From contig OY978103.1 in assembly GCA_963854735.1 (NCBI GenBank), positions 558,001-622,000 of the forward strand: 64,000 nucleotides of DNA, written 5' to 3'. The stretch is from Marvania coccoides. Lineage: Eukaryota > Chlorophyta > Trebouxiophyceae > Chlorellales > Chlorellaceae. The number at the start of each line of letters is the position of its first letter. Position 1 is the first letter of the stretch. The notes below the pieces were generated by a model. It ran no database searches. It was not told where the DNA came from and saw only the letters and a list, made by a program, of their open reading frames with translations. Shown here in pieces: positions 22,749-34,266 of the stretch. Made by a program: the position numbers and the translations under genes.

Positions 22749-23608
22749 TTTGAGGCCTTGTTGTCTAGTTGCGCAGTCGCAAAAGGCTTAAAAGCTACGA
22801 AATGCTGTCCAAGGTAAGAATTTATTTATGTAAGGCTTACTTCTATCACTTGACGTTAATTAAGCGCCAATTTATCTTTTAGATTCTTTATACAGCCGAA
22901 AATGAGCCTCCAAGGCGAAAATAAACAGACGGACGTCAGAGACCCTTGGCATGGGTTGACACATACATGACACACGGGGTTTCATTTTTTGGGAGCTTTT
23001 TGCGAGCGTTGCGATTAGCACTAAACTTATTTTACAGCGCTATACCCATGCTCTTGTTTCGTTAACGTTTACGTTCGCCGCCGCCTCCCCTTTGCCGCAG
23101 GCCGCTGGGTTTACGTCGACGTCGGCGACTGCAACATGAATTCGGTTGATTCACTGGAAAAAGGCGAATGAGGGCGAAATAACACTCAAATTTAAGCACA
23201 ACAGCCAATGCTGGCAAGTTATAGTTTTTGTGCATGAGCAGGTAGACCAGCCTTCATTGCATTGCACGCATGTGGGCGTCCTTTACTTCTGCAGGGGTCG
23301 CGGCTTCCTTCAACTAGCCAAATAAATTGAAAACCCAGCCAGGCAGCTTCCTCCCACCTGAACTTTTGAGCAGCACATGCACATTCCCCCCCCCCCCCCC
23401 CCCCCCCCCCCCCCGCGCATTGCATTCATCTCGTTGCATTGCTTTTCTGCTAATTAAAAAGAAAATTTCACTGTCGTTGCAGTAATAAAATGGTAAACGG
23501 AGGATTCATTAATTGGAAAAGGAAGAAAAAATGAAAGGGAAAAAAATCGTTCTTCAGTCTCTCAAGTGCGTGGTCGTTAATATTGGGGTCGGGGGGGGGG
23601 GGGGCGCT
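22749..23608. other. Intergenic with long poly-C tract; possible orphan exons
   Basis: Nothing is firmly assigned. A C homopolymer of about 28 bases sits at 23387-23414. A good donor after a short ATG frame (22802-22814) and an AG followed by an open frame ending near 23171 (reading RWVYVDVGDCN...) could be pieces of a tiny spliced gene, but the phases do not join. Confidence 0.25.
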
Positions 23609-24491
23609 TCAGTGCAGCGCCTTAAGGACCTTTATCATTGCCGCAGCACTGGACTCTTTAACCTCCGCAGGGCTCTTTTCCACATTCTGCAGCAAGGAAA
23701 ACACGGGGTAGAGCTCTAAAAAAAGTACCATAACATATGCTGAAATAATGGGAAAAATTCTAGAAATAATGAAGGAGGTAGGCGCTTTTTGAAAAATAAA
23801 TGTACTGTCATTTCTCTGCCTTTGCTCACCACTTTGAGGATGATTCCGTCGTCCAGCACGGCAGCGTAGCGCAGGCTGCGAGGGCCCGCGGCCTTGGGGT
23901 CCGCCAGATCCAGCCCCAGCATCTTTGTGAGCCCCTGGATGGGGTCAGCAGCCACAGCCACCTTGGCCCCGTCAATTCCGACTTTCTTGCCCCATGCTTC
24001 TGCTGCTGCGGGCTCCTCCACCGCCACGCACAAGATCTGCGACACCCCCAGCGACCGCAGCTCATCCACCTGCTTCAGATAGCCAGGCACGTGCTGCTCG
24101 CTGCAAACTTTGCCACAATCAGGGACGCCAAACAGCACCGTCTTATTTCCCTGTGGAAGGTGGGCAAATTTGAGTTTTTATGGTCAGATCGGGTGCACAA
24201 ATGCGTGATACAGGGGAGATGTGGCTGAAATAATGGGCCACGGACCTTGAAGAGGTCTGCCAAACGCTGCATCTTCCCTCCCACCGAGACCTTGATCTCT
24301 CCTGCCGCGCCCAACGTCAAGTCCCTGCGCCGGTTCAGACCGATGTTGCACGCCACTTGGCTGAGATCGGAGTCTGCGTGGCCCTCGGGCACGTCGTAGA
24401 ATTTGGTGCTGGTAGCAGCTTGGGCGGACAGCGCGCGACTGAGGCCGCTCTGGGCCAGGCGGAGGCTCGACAGGTGCCGCACCAACGCCAT
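23609..24491 (-). CDS. Peroxiredoxin-5/type II-like protein with altered active site, probably mitochondrial
   Basis: Three exons (24491-24246, 24150-23830, 23686-23609) give about 214 residues. The N-terminus (MALVRHLSSLRLAQSGLSRA) is Arg/Ser/Leu-rich without acids, as in mitochondrial presequences. The fold follows type II/Prx5: VLFGVP, then a Cys, HVPGYL, an AWGKK segment, a GLTKMLGLDL segment and a final VEKSPAEVKESSA. The usual PGAFTPTC signature is replaced by PDCGKVC (residues 92-98). The likely peroxidatic Cys98 is kept, but the activating Thr is gone, one residue is missing and an extra Cys94 is present. The enzyme may use a different chemistry or be inactive. Confidence 0.82.
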
Positions 24492-25192
24492 CGTGGAGGG
24501 GAGAAATGCTTAAGGAGAATGAACGCAAAAGGCGTGGCTCAAGTCGATAGAGATAAAGGGCTACCCGAGGAGACCCGTGCTTTGTTGATTTATTATTTGC
24601 ACCGGATGTATTATTTGCACAATTAATATAAATTAATTAATTATGCCTTGAGTGACTTCATGACTTCTCAAATTATAAAATATAGTAGTAATTAGTCTCT
24701 GACATCGACAGGTCTCTCTAATATGTAGTAGTAAATGATTCTCCAACCATGCTTTGCTGGCCATGATTCGAGGTTTTTGAACGAGGGAAGAGCAGCCGCT
24801 TCGTTTATGGAGACGGGGGCGTACCTAAGTTTGGAAGTGTGTGTGTAGTGTGCGTTTGGGACTTGTATTTCCTCAAACAACTAGCCCACGGTGTGACTGT
24901 TTGCCAGTTTGTGTTGGCGGTGATGCCGCCGTCAAATTTAAAGCTAATAGTTCAAGGTGAAATGCATATTGGGACAACACCAAGTGGTTTATATATATAT
25001 TTCGGCAGCAAAATAGATTCTAAATTAGTAAAATTTATGTGAAAAGGTGAGTAATAACATAAGGTGCGACCGTTTCCCCCCCCCCCCAAAAATATTTTAC
25101 AACAAAATGCTCAATGCGTTTCTATGCACAAATTCTAGATTAAATTCATTTATAAAACTCTCAAACCACAACTCCAACTACTCGGCGTTCTA
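24492..25192. other. Intergenic, nothing assigned
   Basis: AT-rich spacer between the peroxiredoxin promoter and the 3' end of the dynamin-like gene. A C-run lies at 25078-25087. No coding frame is supported. Confidence 0.35.
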
Positions 25193-27118
25193 CTACGCCC
25201 CCCGCACCAACATCTTCTCCATGCTGCTGTCGGCCGGCATCAACACCCGCAGCAGCTCCTCCCGCAGCTCCTCAGCCCGGCCCCCAGTGCCTCCCATCGT
25301 GTACGGCAGCATGCCGTCCGCAATCACCTTGGAGGTCTGCGCCGTCAGCGACGCGCGCGCGCTCATCATGTACTGCCCAACCACTTGGGTCACGCACTCC
25401 AGTACAGCCCACTCTTCCTCAGTGGGCACGTCCGCCTGCGCCTGCGCCGCAATCTCCTCAAACACCAGCCGCTCGCGCTCCTCCCGCCGCGCAGCACGCG
25501 CCGCCAGCTCCTCAGTGTCCAGCTCCTCCTCCTCGGAGCTTCTCTCGCTCCCGTCCTCCTCAGCCGAGCTTGTTTTCCGCGCCTTATTTTCCTCTTCCTC
25601 CCTCTTCTTCTCCACGCCCTCCGCCAGGCGGCTTTTGGCGGGCGACATGACTTTGCTCAGCAGCGACGCCGTGCGCTTTGCCTTGGGGGTGATGGGCTCA
25701 ATCTCCTCATTTTTGGAGGAGGAAGCGGAAGATGCCTTGGAGGGAGGAGCAGCGGGGGCTGCGGCAGGGCCATCAAACACCTTGGTGGAGATCTTGCGCT
25801 CCACGGGCGAGGAAGCTTCGGCGGTGAGAAAGTCGCCGCCAAAATCAGCGCCTTCGTCGATCTTAGTGAGGACAGGCTTGGTCTCAGACACGCCGGTGAT
25901 AGCCTTGGCCAGCATCTCGCACCACTGCCGCTTGCCGTCCTCGGTGGAGGCGCGCAGGGTGAGCGCCGCGAGGTGGGTTTTCGTCAGAGGCGACCCCGGG
26001 TCCTCTGCGGGGCGGGAAACCGCGCCAAAAGCAGGAAGAATGATGCGGAACGTGGTGTGGCCGTCTTCGGGGTCGGATGTCTCTATCAGACGCGCGCCAG
26101 AGAGGTCTGCCTCTGCCCGGGCGGGCTGCTCTTCGGGGCTCCCAAAGTACCAGAGGCGGCGCTGCGGCAGGGACAGCGCGAACCAGCGGCGCTGCCACTG
26201 CCCCTTGCGACTGCGCTTCAGCAGCCAGCCCATGTACCACTCCCCCCAAGCGGGGGAGGAAGGGGCACCCTCCGCCACCTCCTCAACCGAAGCGGCAGCG
26301 GCGGTGGTTCTGATGGGCGCGAGCTCCGCCTTCTGCGCCGCCAGCGCCGCCTCCAGCATGCGGCGGAACTCCTCGTTCTGCTCGGCGGTGTGCTGGGTGG
26401 CTGCCTCGCTCATCATCCCCGCCAGCCGCTCCTTGAGCTGGGCAAAGCACTCGCGATCAGGGAACTCAGCCTCCGCGCGCAGGTTGCTGCTGAGCTGCTC
26501 GCTGGTCTGCTCCCTCCATGTTTCGATGGTGTTCAGGGCCTGATCCAGCAGCAGCGCCCGCACGGTCTCCTCTGCGGCGCTCTTCGCCTTTTTTTTCGAC
26601 TTGGGGGCGCAGCGCTTCATCGCCAGCTGAGCGGCCCCCTTCAGGGCGGTGGCCACCGTCTCCAGGAGGCCCTGCATCTGAGGGCCGTACAACTCGAAGC
26701 AGGCGCGCAGCAGGCCGCGCACGCCATCCTCTGGCGCCAGCAGCCAGCTGCGGTAGCCATAGCAGGCGCGAAACACCTGGTGCGCCGCGTCCCGGGCAAG
26801 CACACTCTCCAGTTCCACACCATCGAATCCGGCTTTGATGTTGACCGAGTTGAAAGCCAGAGAAATCTCGTGCTGGAGGTCAGTCTTGCAGACCGCCATG
26901 AAATTTTGGATGAAGCGCTCCGTGGTTTGAGTAACCTGCGGGGGGAGCGGGCGGCAGGGTAAGGCGATTATTTGTATATCAATTTTAATGCTAAATTAAG
27001 TGCTTACCAGCACGGTGTAGCGAGTTTTCGCGGAGTGGTCCGCGCTGATGTTTTGGTCAGCCGAGGGCTTGGCCGGCTCCTCGGCCTGCCGGCCCGAGGG
27101 CGGCTTTGGAGAAACCAT
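25193..27118 (-). CDS. Dynamin stalk + PH + GED-like protein lacking a GTPase domain
   Basis: Two exons, 27118-27008 and 26935-25193, give about 617 residues. Residues about 50-240 resemble a dynamin middle/stalk segment, including GYRSWLLAPEDGVRGLL, which parallels the GYQPYLISPEKGLRSL block of DRP2. Residues about 270-380 form a PH domain (GWLLKRSRKGQWQRRWFAL at the start, a Trp in the last helix). An acidic/Lys-rich linker follows. Residues about 540-600 resemble a GED helix (VTQVVGQYMMSARASLTAQT). No P-loop or other GTPase motif is present, and the gene on the other side is divergent, so no upstream G domain is available. The function might be regulatory or scaffolding in membrane remodelling. 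The intron is GT-AG. Confidence 0.65.
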
Positions 27119-27307
27119 ATTTATAGGGATGTTTTTAGAGGGAGAGAGCGAAGCGAGGCTCCTCAAACTAGCTGTTTTTATTGTTTTTTTTCTCGAGGTG
27201 TTTTTGGTCAACTTTGACGATCGCGCGCAAAACGCCCCTCTGTTTGGCGAGAAAACAGGCAATTTGCAGGGCAATCGAGTGATTGAAATAACAATCAATC
27301 GATCACG

Positions 27308-28183
27308 ATGCGCGCAGTCCAGTCCAGCGCCCAGTTGCGACAACTTTGCACCATCACATCCCCAACTTCAAATATTTTCTGGGTTTCAAGATCAATTAAC
27401 GTCCACAAACGCCTCACAAAAATCAACGAGCCCATTTACAGCCCAGATCAACGCCGCAGCTGCTCCCACTGCCTCCGCCCAGACGCTGAACCCGCTGCCG
27501 CCTCCGCCGCCCCTTTGCTCCCCCCTCAAGCCGACCATCACTACATGCGGCTCGCGCTGCACGAAGCCCAGCTCGCCTACGACGCTGGGGAGGTCCCTGT
27601 GGGCGCCGTTTTGGTGGACTCGCAAGGCAGCGTCGTTGCGGCAGCCGGCAATTCCAGCGAGAGGAGTTCAGACCCCACAGCTCACGCAGAGATGCTGTGC
27701 CTCCGGGCAGCTTCGCAACGGCAGGGCGGGTGGCGGTTGATAGACTCTACGCTGTATGTGACCCTGGAGCCGTGTCCGATGTGCGCTGGGGCAGTGCTAC
27801 AGTCGAGAGTCGGGAGGGTCGTTTATGGCGCCAAAAATCCGCTGCTAGGGGCCGACGGCAGCTGGATTGACATGTTGCGGGGGGTGCGGTCGCCTGCAGG
27901 GGGCGCCGGTGGGGTGGGGAGGGAAGAAATCGCAGCAGAAGGAGGAAAGGAAGAAAACAACGGCGGCGATATTTCTTCTTCCTTCTCTTCTTCTTCGAAT
28001 GGTGATGGGGACAGAAGAGTGGCTCCGCTGCAGCCGCACCCGTTTCATCGGGGAATGGAGGTGGAGGCGGGGGTGTTGGAGGGGGAGTGCGGTGCGATAA
28101 TGAAGGATTTCTTCAAGGAGCGGAGGCGGCAGCAAAAGGCGGCAAAGGAGGAGCAGCAGTTGTTATTGGAACGGGAAAAATAA
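27308..28183 (+). CDS. TADA: tRNA adenosine deaminase (TadA-like), organellar
   Basis: A single-exon 291-residue protein. It contains the zinc-deaminase motifs H126-A-E128 and P-C156-P-M-C159, plus AVLQSRVGRVVYGAKNP, placing it with bacterial TadA/plastid TADA enzymes that convert A34 of tRNA to inosine (in plastids tRNA-Arg ACG). The first 75 residues are basic and Ser/Thr-rich, consistent with a plastid or mitochondrial transit peptide. A low-complexity Gly/Ser insertion of about 45 residues splits the C-terminal part before HPFHRGMEVEAGVLEGEC and the final FF...RRRQ helix. It is head-to-head with the dynamin-like gene, with 190 bases between them. Confidence 0.9.
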   Translation: MRAVQSSAQLRQLCTITSPTSNIFWVSRSINVHKRLTKINEPIYSPDQRRSCSHCLRPDAEPAAASAAPLLPPQADHHYMRLALHEAQLAYDAGEVPVGAVLVDSQGSVVAAAGNSSERSSDPTAHAEMLCLRAASQRQGGWRLIDSTLYVTLEPCPMCAGAVLQSRVGRVVYGAKNPLLGADGSWIDMLRGVRSPAGGAGGVGREEIAAEGGKEENNGGDISSSFSSSSNGDGDRRVAPLQPHPFHRGMEVEAGVLEGECGAIMKDFFKERRRQQKAAKEEQQLLLEREK

Positions 28184-28584
28184 ATATAAACGTGAGATAT
28201 ATAATTTGATGTTATTTATGTGTTGGTTTCAATTACGCTTCATTAGTTTGCAGCATCGGTCAGGATTCATTCTTGTAAATTCCAATGTAGCCAAAATATT
28301 ATTAATATACAAGGAGAATTTATTGACAAGTGCTTCGCGATGTTTCAATCGTTGGGAAAACAACTCAGCAGCGCCAAAAGCAACCCGTTTATTAAATAAG
28401 AAGAAAATCAAGTCTTCAACAGCCCGATTAAAAAAAATCAAACGCCAGCTCCACAGATTCCTCCAGCTGAAGCGTATTGCCAATTATAAGGTTTCTAAAA
28501 GAAATCTTATCGTGATGTAAATCCAAATTTATGAACAACTTGGGTAAAAAAGTAAAGTAAAGGGTAGAACGTTGAATTGCTGCG
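28184..28584. other. Convergent intergenic, nothing seen
   Basis: AT-rich tail-to-tail spacer after tadA and before the DCC-family gene. Probably two 3' UTRs. Confidence 0.4.
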
Positions 28585-29377
28585 CTACTCAACAAATCTA
28601 TCGGCAAAACGACTGTCAGACAGCCTACAGCTCGGTGTTTTCCCAAACACAGAGTACCGGTTGTCAGCCACAAAGTCATAAAACTCGTCGCGGAAGCCCA
28701 ACGGCGTCACCAGGCCCAGAGCAGCCAGCAGCGGGAAGGGAACGACCAGCCGCTTTGCTATCCTCAAAATGGCCTCAGATTTGATGTAAGACGCGTCTTT
28801 GTCCACTAGAACGATGGAGGAAATGTCGTCTGGTCGCCGCCCCGAGCGCTGCAGCAGCGCCCGGCCTGCGGGAGACTGCAGGGCGGCCAATCGATAAACT
28901 GCTTTTACGTCCATATCAAGCATGAAATTGACGCCCCTGCAGCAATATATAAAGAAAGAAAAAATATTTGAGCTATTTTGGATGAATTTTTGCATTTGTT
29001 TTTCAAGTGGTTAGAATGAGAAAAAAATGGGGCGGCGTTATTTTCAGATGTGAATAAATTAGATAAGGAACAAAATAAGGAGCTCACCCATTGCACATGT
29101 TGCAGACGCCGTCAAAGAGAATTATGCTTCTCGAGTCATTCTCAAAGTATTCGCTGCCGTTCGTTGCTTGGCTGGGAGCGCCAGAGCGGCGGCCTTCGGT
29201 CGTGGTGGCGGAGTCGTTGATAGAGGCATGCAGGAGACTCAGATGCCTTTGGAGATCTTTCATATGCGCCACATTGCTGAAAAGCCTTTGTTGGCGTGGC
29301 ATACGAGCGAAGCGGGGCGTGTTGGAGGGTTGAACAATTTTTGAACACAATCCCCCCGCGCACGCGCGCACGTACAT
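28585..29377 (-). CDS. DCC family (DUF393) thiol-disulfide oxidoreductase-like protein
   Basis: Two exons, 29377-29088 and 28936-28585, give about 213 residues. The core starts with the signature LFDGVCNMCNG (the D-x-x-C-x-x-C of DCC proteins). It continues with LQSPAGRALL, SSIVLVDKDASYIKSEAILRI, RDEFYDFVADNRY and FGKTPSCRL, in the family's canonical order. The first 100 residues are basic, Ser-rich and probably organelle-targeting. The start could also be Met36 of the frame, at 29302. In plants related proteins are plastid or mitochondrial, and their substrates are not defined. It is divergent from the RCC1-HECT gene. Confidence 0.88.
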
Positions 29378-29640
29378 GATACACCAGTATCCCACGATGC
29401 TGAACAATGTGGGGAGGGGTCTAATTAGTGGAAATTATTTCAAAAAATGCCTGGATGAACGCGCGAGTTGTATTTTTATTTTATTTATTTATTATTTTAT
29501 ATGAAGCTTCTGGAGCCGAGACCTTCGTCAACTCGCCGTTTTTGAAGCGTATTTAATTCATTAAACTTAATTTGATGTTAAAGGAACTGATCTAGGGATC
29601 CTTCGCCACGCTGGGTGCCTTTTTCTCTACCTGCTTTAAA

Positions 29641-32600
29641 ATGGACAACAATCAAGAAAAAAATCACGCTCCCTCCCCAGCTGAGGCCCTATCGCTGGCA
29701 ACCGGCACCGAATCGATGGAGCTGGACCTTCTGCCCGCCGCTGATCCCGTCCAAGACGCGTCCCCATCCCCTTTCGCCTCATTCGCAGCTGTAGATGCAA
29801 CCGACGCTCCGATCACCGACAACCTGCAGCCAGAGGAGTTGCTCGTCCCTCGCCAAGCCAGCTCTGGCAGTTTTACAATGGCGCGCTCATCTTCGCTGCT
29901 TCTCCGCCCCGTGGTGCGCTCTGGAGTGGAAGTTTTCACCTTTGGCAGAGGCGATTTTGGGCAGCTGGGCGATGGCACCACCGCCGACGCGCCTGAGCCG
30001 CATGCTGTGCATGATTTGAAGGGCAAGGACGTCGTGGAGGTGGCCGTGGGCGCCTTCCACACCGCAGTGCTCACAGCAGACGGCGAGGTCTACGCGTGGG
30101 GCGCCAACGACGACGGGCAATGCGCCGCCAGAAATAAAGAAATAGTGGACCCTCCCGCGCGCGTAGAAGCGCTGGAAAGCTTCCGCATTGGCGCAGTGGC
30201 CTGTGGCAGCAACCACACGGTGGCGGTAGCGGATGAGGGCGGCGTTTTTGCCTTTGGAGCGGCAGACTACGGCCAACTTGCCCTCGGGGAGTTGCCAGCC
30301 TCCAAAATTGAGCACCCGAAGGCCTCAAGACCGCTGAGAGACGCCAAAATTGCGCGCGTTGCCGCGGGGGGTCGCCACACACTGTTTCTGGAGGCTTCGG
30401 GTGCGGTTTTGGCTGCCGGGGACGCCTCTTCAGGCGCTCTAGGCTTGGGACCGCAGTTCACCGCCCCCTCCGCGCACTCCCCGCTCCCGCTGCTGCGTCT
30501 ATGGCCGCTGGGGGTCGTCCAGATCGCGGCGGGCGACGCCCACTCAGCTGCTGTGACAATTGACGGTAATTTGTTTACATGGGGGCGAGGCCGCGCTGGG
30601 GCGCTCGGTCTGGGCGATTTTTTCAATGCGTTAGAGCCGGTATTGGTGCGAGGGCTGGTTGGGAAGGAGATGGTGCAGGTGGCGTGCGGTGGGGACCACA
30701 CGTTAGCGCTTACGGCAAGCGGCGAAGTTTTTTCTTGGGGGCAAGGGAAATGGGGCGCCACTGGGCTGGGGCATGCCGACTCGGTGTGCGCCCCGCAGCG
30801 AGTCGGGAAGCTGGAGGGCGAGCGCGTGGTGCAGGCGGCAGCCGGTGGGCGGCACACTTTGTTCCTGACTGACGCAAATGAGGTTTGGGCGTGTGGGGTC
30901 AACGCGTACGGGCAATGCGGGCCGGGGGAGGACGTGGGAGGATGCGTGCTGGCCCCGCGCCGTGTTTTGGGACTTTCTTCCTTGCAAGGAGGTGGAAAGC
31001 TCGTGCTTTCTATTGCAGCGGGGGGAGATCACAGCGCAGCGCTCGTGCAGCAGCAGAAGGGGGCGATGGATGGTGTAGAAGCGGGTAGCAGTGGCGCAGA
31101 ACAGCAGCGTGCTGCGGTGGGGCTGCTGCAGGCGCGGCCTCCGCCGCTGCTGCAGGCCGTGAAGGCGGCAAGGGCGGCAGCGGCGCGGGGCAAGGATGCG
31201 TCGTCGATTGCAGCGCTGCGGGAGCTGACAGGGTGCATTGAACGCACGTTTCTGAACCCTGCCTACCTCATTGCGGCTGTATCTCTGCCTGGGCCACAGC
31301 AGTTGGATCTCCCGGCAATAGCTGAAATGTATCAGAGCGTGCTGAAGCTGCACGACCACGGCGCCGATGCTGTGGCTGCCCTGGGGGTGTCCTGCATCCG
31401 CCTCCTCGACAGTAAGTTTTGTGACAAATTATCTCGAAATGAAGGGCCGGGGGAAAGTTCTTTTAGCGTTCTTTCCTTTTATTTTCTCCCAGCGATTGAG
31501 CACTACCTCGCCAAGGCCTCTTTCCCGCCCTCCGCCACCCTCAAGCCCCTTCCCGCCGCCCTCGCCGACATTACGCTGCTCCCTGAGCTCGCCTGGCTAC
31601 CCTCCACCCTCTTCATCGTGCTTCAAAACCCTCTAGCCAGCGAACCCACCGTCTACGGCTCCGCCATCGTCCTCAGAGTAGGCCGCATTTTGGCGGTGAC
31701 GCTGCCTGCAGCGCAGCGGGTGCCGGTGCGCAGAAAACTCCAAGCGCTGCTGCAGCGCCTCCCTGCGGACGAGTTTGCGGCGCGGTGTGTGCGGCCAGTG
31801 CAGCGGTACCTCTCGTTTCTGGCCTCCACTGGGCGGCTGGGAGCGAGCCGGCTGGAGGCGATGGCATCGGGGGTTCTGCTGGACGTACTGCAGCAGGCCA
31901 ACGTGGAAGCGGGCGGGAAGATCCGACGCGAGGAGTTCCACAACCAGGCGCTCAGCTCAGCCCTGGATTTGCACGTAAGCTTTGATTCTTGGGGAATTAA
32001 TTAAGCTGAGGTTCTTTTTTTAATTAAAGTTTATAGCCGTGGAAAGAACGGTAGCACAGTAGTGAATGTATTGTATTGTCATATTAATCTATTTATATTT
32101 TTATTGCAGGCGGAGTACTTGGCGTGGGTGCGCCACCGAGACACCCCCTCTGCGCTGGTGTCCTTCTGCCAAATGCCGTTTCTGCTGACGCCGGAAGCCA
32201 AGTCGCACGTGCTCCACGGCGAGGCCATGTTGCAGAAGCAGCAGCACATGAGCGCAGCCGCCATGCAGGCAAGTTTAGTTAACGTTTTTTCCTTCTTCAA
32301 GCCATATTCTTTTCAAATTAATACGAACTAAATCACGATTTTAAAAAAAAAATTTAAAATCTGTCTCATTACAGGCTTTTTTTCAGGGCATGAATCCAGG
32401 CGAGGCTGGATTTTTGCAGCTGTCAATTCGGCGCGCTCACGTTGTGGAGGACGCACTCACCGCACTGGCGGTGCACGCAGACGACCTGAAGAAGCCGCTG
32501 CGGGTGACGTTCGTCAGCGGGGGCGTGCCGGAGCCGGCCCAGGACGAAGGAGGCGTGAGGAAAGAGGTGGGGCATGGGGGAAATAATTTACCATTTTCCC

Positions 32601-33637
32601 GGGTTTTTTTCTCTCCCTTTATATTTTTTTTTCTTCAGCATTCCAAGCTATCTTATTCATCGTCTCAACCCTTCCGCTAACTATCTGCCTCGTCCTCTTT
32701 CCCTAACCTACTCTGAAAAAATTCGCAGTTTTTTCAGCTGCTGGTGCGAGATCTTTTCCGCCCTGAGTTCGGCATGTTTACCTACGACGAGGCCACCCGC
32801 ACCCACTGGTTCAACGTCTCCTCCCTGGGGTCTGACAGCGATTACGTGATGGTGGGAGCCCTCCTGGGTCTAGCAATATATAATGGCGTACTGCTGGACG
32901 CTCACCTTCCTCTGGTGCTGTACAAGAAGCTGCTGGGCGGCACGCCCGACTTTGCCGACCTAAAAGCCGCGTTTCCGGATTTGGGCCGTGGCCTGCAGGC
33001 GCTGCTGGACTTTGAGCCAGCATCCGACGTAGAAAGCGTCTTCTGCCGCTCCTTCGAGGTCGAGTACGACTTCTACGGCGAGATCCAGCGCCACGAGCTG
33101 CTCCCCAATGGCGCTGCCATTCCAGTCACCGGGGAAAATCGAAAGACCTACGTCGATGCCTACACTAAGTGGGCCCTGCAAGACTCCATTTCCCGTCAGT
33201 TCACCGCATTTGCAAAGGGCTTCCTCAAGCTGTGCGGCGGGCCCGCGCTGAGCATGTTCACCCCAGCGGAGCTCGAGCTGCTGGTGTGCGGGCTGCCGCA
33301 CCTGGATTTCGACGGTCTGCAAAAGGCGGCACGGTACGAAGGCGGGTGGGGTGAATCGACGCCGGCGGTACAGTGGTTCTGGAAGATCGTGCAGGGGATG
33401 TCGTTAGAACAGAAGCGCATGTTTTTGGCGTTCACTACTGGTTCCGACCGCGCTCCAATCGGCGGTTTGAAAAGCCTGACGCTGGTGATTCAGAGGGGGG
33501 GGGCGGATACAGAGCGACTGCCCACGTCGCACACGTGCTTCAACACGCTGCTGCTGCCGGAGTACGCCAGCAAAGAGAAGATGGCGGGGCGGCTGCTGAC
33601 GGCCGTGCAAAATGCGCAAGGGTTTGGGCTGCAGTAG
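29641..33637 (+). CDS. RCC1-repeat HECT E3 ubiquitin ligase (HERC-like)
   Basis: Exons 29641-31411, 31493-31974, 32110-32268, 32387-32566 and 32729-33637 give about 1166 residues. Residues about 95-470 contain seven RCC1 repeats (FGRGDFGQLGDG, AWGANDDGQC, TWGRGRAGALG and so on). A helical linker leads to a C-terminal HECT domain: VRKEFFQLLVRDLF, FNVSSLGS, and the catalytic THTCFN with Cys1134. This order is the small-HERC architecture, in which RCC1 blades recruit substrate and the HECT Cys transfers ubiquitin. Intron 3 starts with GC (GCAAGT, 32269). The acceptor of exon 4 could be 32375 instead of 32387, adding four residues. Intron 1 is 81 bases and open in frame. Confidence 0.92.
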
Positions 33638-34266
33638 GTGGGGGTGATAAATGAATACGAATTACTTGTTGTAGAAAAAAAAATCACCGGGATACACCGG
33701 GCATACGAAAAATATACCTGTAAAGTAGGTGCACGACACGTTGAATTCATATAAATCTTGGGCTGTACTAGTGCGAGGAGTTGCTACGTCCGTTCACTCT
33801 ATCTCACACACAAAAATGAATGGATATGAAAGGTCGTGAAAAGGCGTATGGGATTGAGATTGATGGGCGTGCCATAAAAAGAAAGATCTTTTGGCGCACT
33901 TCGGATTTTATCGCCAAAAAACGCGTTTCCCTGATGCGCAGAGCACAATTCTTCGCCTTTCAAACTTTTGAACTATTTGTTGGGCACTATGTTCTAGTTG
34001 TAGCCAAGGGTCTTTGCCAATTTGGGTTTGTTTCCTTGACTTCGTTACATTCGAAAAAATACTCACAATTTTTTTGCGCATTTTCAACGTTTCTCCTCGT
34101 AAACGCGTATACAAGAACATATCGAACACAGTGCGATTGCCGTTGGCTGGCTTGCTCCCTCAATTGGCGTGCTTGAATCTTTAATTTTTTCGTGCTCCCT
34201 TTGGAAAATTAACGCTCTACAACCATCCCGCCCCCCCTTGTTGGTTTTGACAACAACCAGCCAGCC
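33638..34266. other. Intergenic, nothing assigned
   Basis: AT-rich stretch between the HECT ligase and the receptor-like kinase, both on the plus strand. It presumably contains the HECT 3' UTR and the kinase promoter. No coding frame is supported. Confidence 0.4.

Noticed and set aside
22792..23171. Possible tiny spliced gene (ATG CTG TCC AAG|GTAAGA, then an exon reading RWVYVDVGDCN...)
   Set aside because: No combination of visible donors and acceptors joins the pieces in phase, and no family is recognised.
25047..26962. Long plus-strand frames of about 500 codons opposite the dynamin-like gene
   Set aside because: They are Ser/Arg- and Leu/Gly-rich antisense shadows. The minus-strand frame has the PH and stalk motifs.
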